Positions 34,816 to 64,000 of a DNA stretch of 64,000 nt are shown here, in pieces. Under the pieces are notes generated by a model, which saw only the letters and a list, made by a program, of their open reading frames with translations, made no database searches and was not told the DNA's origin. The number at the start of each line of letters is the position of its first letter. The stretch's first letter is position 1. This DNA is from Aptenodytes patagonicus. Taxonomy: Eukaryota > Chordata > Aves > Sphenisciformes > Spheniscidae. The position numbers and the translations under genes were made by a program. The stretch is taken from assembly GCF_965638725.1 (NCBI RefSeq), contig NC_134955.1:5624316-5688315 (forward strand), in the 5' to 3' direction.

Positions 34816-37800
34816 TGAAGCAACAGCCTCAACACCGTAATGAACCTGCCCTCCTACGTGAGCCAAACACACCTTGGATTGTCTGAAAATCAGTCATTGC
34901 CATTAACACTATGAATTTATACACTTAAAAACAAGATATTCCTTAACGCAAAAAAGTGCAGCTTTCAGATACTTTTATGCCTTTTTTTCTTTTTTTTTTA
35001 AATGACCACTGTTACCTTCTCAGAAAGCAATAGCAACCTTCCAAATACTGGGGTTTGTAGCAAGTCATTAAAGTATTTCATCATTTATGTTAGTGCAGAG
35101 ATTTCCGGGCAAACTACGTCCAGTTTGGCTTAAAACTAGAAATCACCCTGAAAAATTAGTGTGCAACTTCTGTCCTCTATTATGTGTCATTTCTTGTGCT
35201 TATTAGGCTATTGGCAAAGCAATGTAATAATGTTCTAGCAACTGAATGGGGGCATCTGGAAGAGAGTAGCCCAATTTGCAAGCTCTAAGCTGTTATATAT
35301 CACACTTAGCTGAAGTGGTGGAAAAGCTACACAACTTTGCTTGAAAAAATCCACAGTCATAGTTTATTTTGTCTCTGCGGCCAGCTTCCTGCTAGATTTT
35401 TCTATTTGTCCCTGAGATCTTGGCCCAAAGTTCCAGATTTCTATTTCCAAGAAGCACGAGCTGGTTGAGAGTGACCTTCCGTGCGAATGTGTATGTTCTG
35501 CCCAGACGCATGCATTCCTTAGCATGTTTCAGCTCAAGCCTGTTCTCTTTGGGACACAAAACAAGAAAGATAAACAGTCTTCACGCTGTTGTAGAGATAC
35601 AGAGCCAAGATCTGATCCAACAGTTCAACTTCTGCCATGTTTGTTTTCTAGCATATAAATTACCAGCCTGGCCCACAGTTCAGGAAATTAAAATATCATT
35701 CAAGATGTAAGCAACACAGATGAGGAGGAAACAGAAAGAAATTCTGTGAACTTCTGGCATTACGGCACATTACAGCTACTGCTTTCAACACCGCTGTGTA
35801 ATACACTTCTCAACGGGATATAATAGCCACATTGTGCACACAACCTAGCTCTGGAGTTACATGCACAAAACAGAACAAGGCCATTTCATAAAATATGTGT
35901 TTAGCCACTGCTGGATATATCTTCAAAAGGCAAAATCATCTATAAAGTATTGTCACTTCAACTTCATGTAGTTTTAGCTGGGTTTCGGGAATCTTTACAG
36001 GTTGGAGTGCGGGATTCAGCATAGACACGTCTTTAATGTGTCAACACATGGACACTACATCTAAATCCTCAAATTGCTTGATTGTGTGATTTTTCAAGAG
36101 ACTTGTCCAGTTGTTGCTGTGAATCACCCATCATGACACTGGAGGATAAAACAAAAGCCCACCTAAGTTGTCCTAGGGAGTGACCCTCACAAATGTTCAG
36201 GGAGAATGAGAAAGCTCCTGGTTTAAAACAATCTCTTTGTCCCCCTTTTCTGCCTCTTCAGTCAAGGGCTTGGCACAAGATTTTATTTCAATTTTTTTTT
36301 GAAATATTGAATGTTTGTTTTCAATAAGTAGTTTACTGAAAAAGAGTTTACACAGCTGTTGCTTCTTCCAGACAACCTTCTTCCCGGTGGCCTGACAAGC
36401 AAGACCACTATTTTGACATTGCTTTGGGATTTTGCAGTTCCATAGTCCCAAAGAAGGTAAAAAATTGCTTTGTTCTTAAGGTGACATCAAATTCCATTGG
36501 ATTCAATGGACAACTGCCATAAATAGGAGCGAGAATTAGATCATAATTTTTGAGGCATGTTTATGCTATCCTCAGTCCCAAATGGCTCTGTATTACAGAC
36601 ATGCATTTAATGGCATAACTATGATTTTAAGCACACAATTTATTTCTGAAGATGATACTGTATCATTAAGAGCAGTATTTTGTCACCTTTGAGTAGACGG
36701 GGAAAACAAAACGTCTTAGATTTTATCTATATGATCATATGAATTTGAAGTAACACATATATGATTATTTTTCAAAATGGATCATAAAATATGTATTCAT
36801 TTATAAGCTCTGCATGCATGGCACTTGGGAAAGAGCAAATCCGTATTGCAGTGTATCAGCAGCAAAGAGAAGGTCAAAAATTGAATTTAAATAATTCATA
36901 TTTTTAAGTCGCTGGTATGTATCACTGATGAAAATTTTAGCTTAGGGTGTAGTTTGCTTCAGCAAGACTAAAACTTAGGTAAGAGAAATGTATATTGCTC
37001 TGTTAACTTTGTAGTCCTCTAAAAGGCTTATGCTATATTTAAACACTATTCTGAGGGTTATTGTCAAAAATTTTGAGATTAGGTATATAGCAATAAGAAA
37101 AACCGAGCTAAGAACCACATCTGTAATTCTTCATCTCTTTCAATTAACTTGTTGAAATAGCTCAGTCAGCAACTTGTAAAAAGGAACTATTTACAGAAAC
37201 AAAAGGGCAAGTAAGGACTCAATCCTTTAGCCTTCACTCAAGCAAAAGAAAAAGAAAATCTTATCAGGCGACGACAATTGTATTTAATTACAAGATTTCA
37301 GGATTAAACAATAAGCTTTCCGTTCTATGTGAAAAACTGCAGCATCTGCAGCATCCTGCATCATACCATATCATCCCACAGATATTCTTAGAGCTTTTTC
37401 AGAACTGCATTTTTTACTGGGTGACTTTTGACTGAATCTCTTTCCTTCTGGTCAATACGTGAACATTTAGCAGTGAGACCTGGACTAGAATTTTCTGCAT
37501 AACGTCCTATTTCACCTGCTACTGACACCAGTGGAAAGAACCCACAGTGATTTCACTGGAGTTTGAATTAGGCCTTTCGCGAGAGGAGTCTGTCTGTGAC
37601 AGGTATTCATTATAGAAATAATTATTGATAACAATTTTGGTAATATATATTAATGCTATGTGTTGTCTCTTCTAGAAACGGCTTATTCTACCAAGGTTAA
37701 ATAACTAATATATAATGTTAAAAAAGCTGACAAATCTGTACATATTTTATAACACTAACGACATTAGCTTTCTACTGCTCTTATTAGTGCCTCGTGTGAA

Positions 37801-38761
37801 ACCAAAACAGCTGACTTTGATCAGGATGTGACTCAGTAATATCCGGATATAACATGTGATAGACATAAAATTTCTACTTCAGATGGCTACAGCAGCAGCC
37901 TACTCACTGTAGCATTTTACTATACCAGGGTTGTTTGCTGTTTTGCATATTTTATTCAATTAAGGACTAACTAATTCTCCTCTAGTAAGAGTCTACACCC
38001 AGGAATGTCTCATCTGGCCCTTAAATTAATTTTCGTGTGATATGATAAATTATTTATCTTTCCCAAATCAGTCATCATTAACTTATTAAATGCTATTATT
38101 TTGCTAATAATTGTTGCTGCTACTTAGTAGCCATAGCATCAAAAACATGCCAGTGCTGAGCTTTCTAAAAAAAGGGCCAGACCTCCTTATTTGCACGTAG
38201 TGTGCAAATAAACAAAGCACCCTTGCCCTGCAGACTTTACAGTCTCAAATTCCAGCTCAAAAAGGTGCTCAGTACTTTTCTGAAAGGCTTGCGTTACGGA
38301 ATCCGATCCCATTTCATCCCTGCTAAACCATTTCCTGCTCCTGCTGCCCCTCAGAAAGATCTATTAATATGGGTTTCCTTTGAGCATCTGCAATGGCACG
38401 CTGGAGCCATGAAACACTGGGAAGACTTGCTTCTATAACTGCGCAGCTTTGCCTCTACTGGGAAAAATCCTTTTGGCAGCATAATGGTAGTGAAGATGCT
38501 GTACTGAAACCTCTGCCGAAAACCACATTCAGTACCCACCATGATTTAGAAATCAGCTCTGTGTTATGATGCTAATTAGCAACATTTCAATTACATATCG
38601 TTTTAATTTATTTTCGACTCTAGTACTTTGTAGTTCTTTCACAACTTTGAAAGGAAATATTGAAATTCTACACGGATTACTCATTATGGGAATTTCAATG
38701 TTAAAATAATTGGTCTTTCTTGTATAAACGTGCTTCGCCGCTGTAAAACTTCATTAACCCT

Positions 38762-38774
38762 CCACCAGAGGGCA
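38762..38774 (+). promoter_or_regulatory. CTCF-like motif upstream of SLC17A6 promoter
   Basis: CCACCAGAGGGCA is a full match to the CTCF core consensus, forward orientation, about 600 bases before the CpG island. Binding is not shown by sequence alone. Confidence 0.6.
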
Positions 38775-39657
38775 ACATCAGAAAAAAACATGTCTATAAA
38801 TCCAAAGAGCAGTTGCTTTTAGGATATTGCAGCTACACGTCTTCATCAGGGAATCTTACTTTTAAAATACGCTGTTTACATTTTGTCACCAACTAGGCAA
38901 GTGAAGGAGCTTAATAATTTTGGAAGGTTTTGTTTAAAGCACAAGTTATATATATATTTTTTTAATTAACAAATCTACATAAACTTTAAGATTAACATGA
39001 AGCCTAAGAGAAATATGACGGTTATGACTTAGAAAGAAATACTACATTTTGCATCTTCAATCTACTTCAAAGTGATTAAAGTCAGAAAATTACTACTAGA
39101 TACTGGAAAGAAAACTAATTCTCTTCAGAATGTGCCCAGCTCATTCCAGTGCTGTAAATATCACAAGTCAAGTCTAAATGTTACGCTGGCCTACTCAGAG
39201 GCACGAAAGCAGAGGACACAAGGAGGTGGGAAATACTAAAGGCTTAAGAGAAAGCAGTCACTAATGGATGCCTAATATGACATAAAATAAGCTGTTTGAG
39301 CAAATATGGATATAGAGATAAATGCACCTTTAGAATAGACGCAATCTGTTCCTAGAGCAGTACTGTTTGCAGTTAATGCCCTGTTTCCCCAGCAGCGCGA
39401 CTGGCTGTGCGAAGGCCACGTCCTTTCTCCGCCCGAACAGTACAGACGGATCAGCGACACTGGCCCCGACGGGCGCCAAACCCCGCGGCGCGGCGCTGCC
39501 CGCGGCCCCGAGCTGGCCCCGGAGAGGGGGGCGACGATGGCCCCCGACGAGGCCCCGCTTGCGCGGCGCCGCTCCCCGCGGAGGCGGGCGGGACGCGAGG
39601 GCGCGGCTCCCCGTGGGCTGCGGGGCGCAGCCCGCCCCCGCGGCGCGGAGTGGGCGC

Positions 39658-39678
39658 GGCGCTGTCCGCGGTGCTGAA
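39658..39678 (-). promoter_or_regulatory. RE1/NRSE (REST site) copy 1
   Basis: Read on the - strand: TTCAGCACC, two bases (GC), GGACAGCGCC. All fixed positions of the 21-bp canonical RE1 are matched. Confidence 0.88.
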
Positions 39679-39685
39679 GGGGCGC

Positions 39686-39706
39686 GGCGCTGTCCGCGGT
39701 GCTGGA
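39686..39706 (-). promoter_or_regulatory. RE1/NRSE (REST site) copy 2
   Basis: On the - strand TCCAGCACC, GC, GGACAGCGCC: one change (second base T to C) from the canonical motif, at a position where variation is tolerated in known RE1s. Confidence 0.85.
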
Positions 39707-39715
39707 GCGGGGCGC

Positions 39716-39736
39716 GGCGCTGTCCGCGGTGCTGAA
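39716..39736 (-). promoter_or_regulatory. RE1/NRSE (REST site) copy 3
   Basis: Identical to copy 1: TTCAGCACC, GC, GGACAGCGCC on the - strand. It is 665 bases upstream of the SLC17A6 ATG. Confidence 0.88.
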
Positions 39737-40228
39737 GGAGGCGAGGCGCCCTCAGGGTGCCGCTCGCCTCCGCCGCCGCCTCGGGGCGCGACCTGCGCGG
39801 CCGCGCTGGGAGCAGCGCTGCGCGGGTGGGCGGGCGGGGGCAGCGCGGACACGCCAGGGCTCCTCGCCGTCCGAGGGATTCAGCCAGCGGCTCCGGGGCG
39901 CGGGGGGCTTCGCAGCTGCCTGCCTACGGCGGCGAATCGCACCCCTCCCCCTCCAGCTCTACAGCCGGGGACACCGCCAGCGCCAAACCGCGATTGCTTC
40001 GAAACGCTCCCGCACAGGGATCTCCGTCCCCTCCCAGCCGGGCATGGCACTGCCTCCACCCGCCACCACTGAACCCTGCAAGGCCGAGAAGACTTTCTGA
40101 CCGTGCCTGGCAACTCCGCGCTGCCGGGAAACCCGGGGGCTGCCTGCAGCGCTCTCAGACTCCCCGCTCGCTGCCGCACACAGGCGCGCTCCCTCGCCCT
40201 CTCCACCCCCCGGCTCCGCACGCCGTCT

Positions 40229-40252
40229 CACACACACACACACGCGCGCACG
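40229..40252. repeat. (CA)n/(CG)n microsatellite in SLC17A6 5' region
   Basis: About eight CA units followed by CGCGCGCA; alternating purine-pyrimidine, potentially Z-DNA forming, about 150 bases before the start codon. Confidence 0.9.
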
Positions 40253-40299
40253 CTTTCTCTCACTCTCCCTTTACCCGGAGGTGCGCTGGTAGCCATTTA

Positions 40300-40317
40300 A
40301 TGAGGGGGAAAAGTTAA
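40300..40317 (+). other. Upstream ORF 1 (MRGKS)
   Basis: ATG 40300 with stop TAA 40315-40317. Only relevant if the transcript starts upstream of it. Confidence 0.45.
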
Positions 40318-40331
40318 GAGATTAAATCAAT

Positions 40332-40352
40332 ATGAACCATCGTTGCTCGTAG
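40332..40352 (+). other. Upstream ORF 2 (MNHRCS)
   Basis: ATG 40332, stop TAG 40350-40352, 49 bases before the SLC17A6 start codon. Six codons, out of frame with the main ORF. Confidence 0.5.
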
Positions 40353-40401
40353 CAGTGCCCTATCCAGAGCAGAGCAGAATCCAGCGAGCACCCCTGCAGG
40401 A

Positions 40402-63622
<23,221 letters not shown>

Positions 63623-64000
63623 GTATGCATTTTTGCTCATCTCACTCCAATATTGTATGACCTTACTCTACCCTTTCTAAAAATGTAAAAGCTACAATTA
63701 AGAGGCCAGAAAAAAAGAGAAGTGGGTCTGTAAAGCTAAAAATACAGTCTAGAGAAAAGGACAATGAAAGAACAGAATTTAAAGGAGAGAGTAGGAAAGC
63801 AACATTGTTAAATAAGAAGAGAAGCTAGTTCATGGTGAAACCTTCATCACTTCCAGTACAAGTAGTGCAAACTACTATGCAGATCAATAGAATCTCAGAT
63901 CATGTAACGTCGCACTTTCATTTATAAAACTGTAACTTTAGAGTACCTGCCCTGACTAAGATGCCCTGATTTTTAACTGAAGACCAACATAACTTCATTC
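63623..64000 (+). other. SLC17A6: SLC17A6 intron 6, 5' part (right window edge)
   Basis: Intronic sequence running off the window; no further exon seen. Confidence 0.85.

Larger units (their letters stand above)
20816..39364. other. Intergenic region ANO5-SLC17A6
   Basis: About 18.5 kb, mostly AT-rich unique sequence. All open frames are short (under about 110 codons), overlap on both strands and match no protein I recognise. A purine-rich block lies at 21945-21990, a minor ATGTGAAAC repeat at 28781-28829, and CTCF-like motifs at 27394, 34804 and 38762. No tRNA, rRNA or retroelement was recognised. Confidence 0.7.
39652..39739. repeat. Tandem repeat, 3 copies of a 28-30 bp unit
   Basis: The word GCTGTCCGCGGTGCTG starts at 39661, 39689 and 39719 (periods 28 and 30), each preceded by GGCGCG. 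Copies are nearly identical; the middle one has GGAGC where the others have GAAGG. Each unit carries an RE1 motif. Confidence 0.95.
39370..40300 (+). promoter_or_regulatory. SLC17A6: SLC17A6 CpG-island promoter / 5' UTR region
   Basis: An abrupt switch from AT-rich flank to very GC- and CpG-dense sequence (about 39,400-40,270), ending just before the start codon at 40,402. Contains GC boxes (GGGCGGGCGGGGG at about 39828-39840) and the triple RE1 array (39658-39736). No TATA box is evident; the transcription start cannot be fixed from sequence. Long open frames on both strands here (for example 39407-40072 plus and 39451-39852 minus) reflect the lack of stop codons in GC-rich DNA. Confidence 0.85.

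Noticed and set aside
39407..40317. Several long Ala/Pro/Arg-rich frames (up to 221 codons) on both strands
   Set aside because: All lie in the CpG island, where GC-rich sequence lacks stops; mutually overlapping frames with biased composition.

Overview
This is a vertebrate nuclear window, almost certainly from a bird and probably from a neoavian lineage. The genes are split into small exons with GT-AG introns. The only clear interspersed repeat is a 3'-truncated CR1 LINE with a 3' tail of the kind common in neoavian genomes. Interspersed repeats are otherwise scarce. The gene pair ANO5 - SLC17A6, both on the + strand, matches the conserved vertebrate order (human 11p14.3).

Positions 1-20,815 hold the 3' part of ANO5 (TMEM16E). 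Twelve coding exons, probably 11-22 of 22, run from 261 to the stop at 17,260-17,262. They encode about 576 residues, from the cysteine-rich first extracellular loop to the C-terminus. A 3' UTR of about 3.5 kb follows, with several AATAAA signals, the last at 20,792. The CR1 copy lies antisense in the 15,914-17,040 intron. About 18.5 kb of intergenic DNA follows, with no supportable gene and a few CTCF-like motifs.

Positions 39,370-63,622 hold the 5' part of SLC17A6 (VGLUT2, vesicular glutamate transporter 2). There is a strong CpG island, the start codon at 40,402, and six coding exons (residues 1-249 and one base of codon 250). A 16.8-kb third intron separates exons 3 and 4. The remaining exons lie beyond the right edge.

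The two genes are neighbours only and share no pathway. ANO5 is an intracellular-membrane scramblase used in muscle and bone. SLC17A6 loads glutamate into synaptic vesicles.

The most striking non-coding signal is in the SLC17A6 CpG island. Three tandem copies of a 28-30 bp unit each contain a near-perfect canonical RE1/NRSE motif (the REST/NRSF binding site), in the same orientation, about 0.7 kb upstream of the start codon. Other signals are a strong-looking decoy 5' splice site inside the first ANO5 exon, two short upstream ORFs before the SLC17A6 start, a cluster of neural transcription-factor motifs in SLC17A6 intron 3, CTCF-like motifs flanking the promoter, and an AT-only palindromic tract. 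I found no RNA genes, CRISPR arrays or bacterial features.
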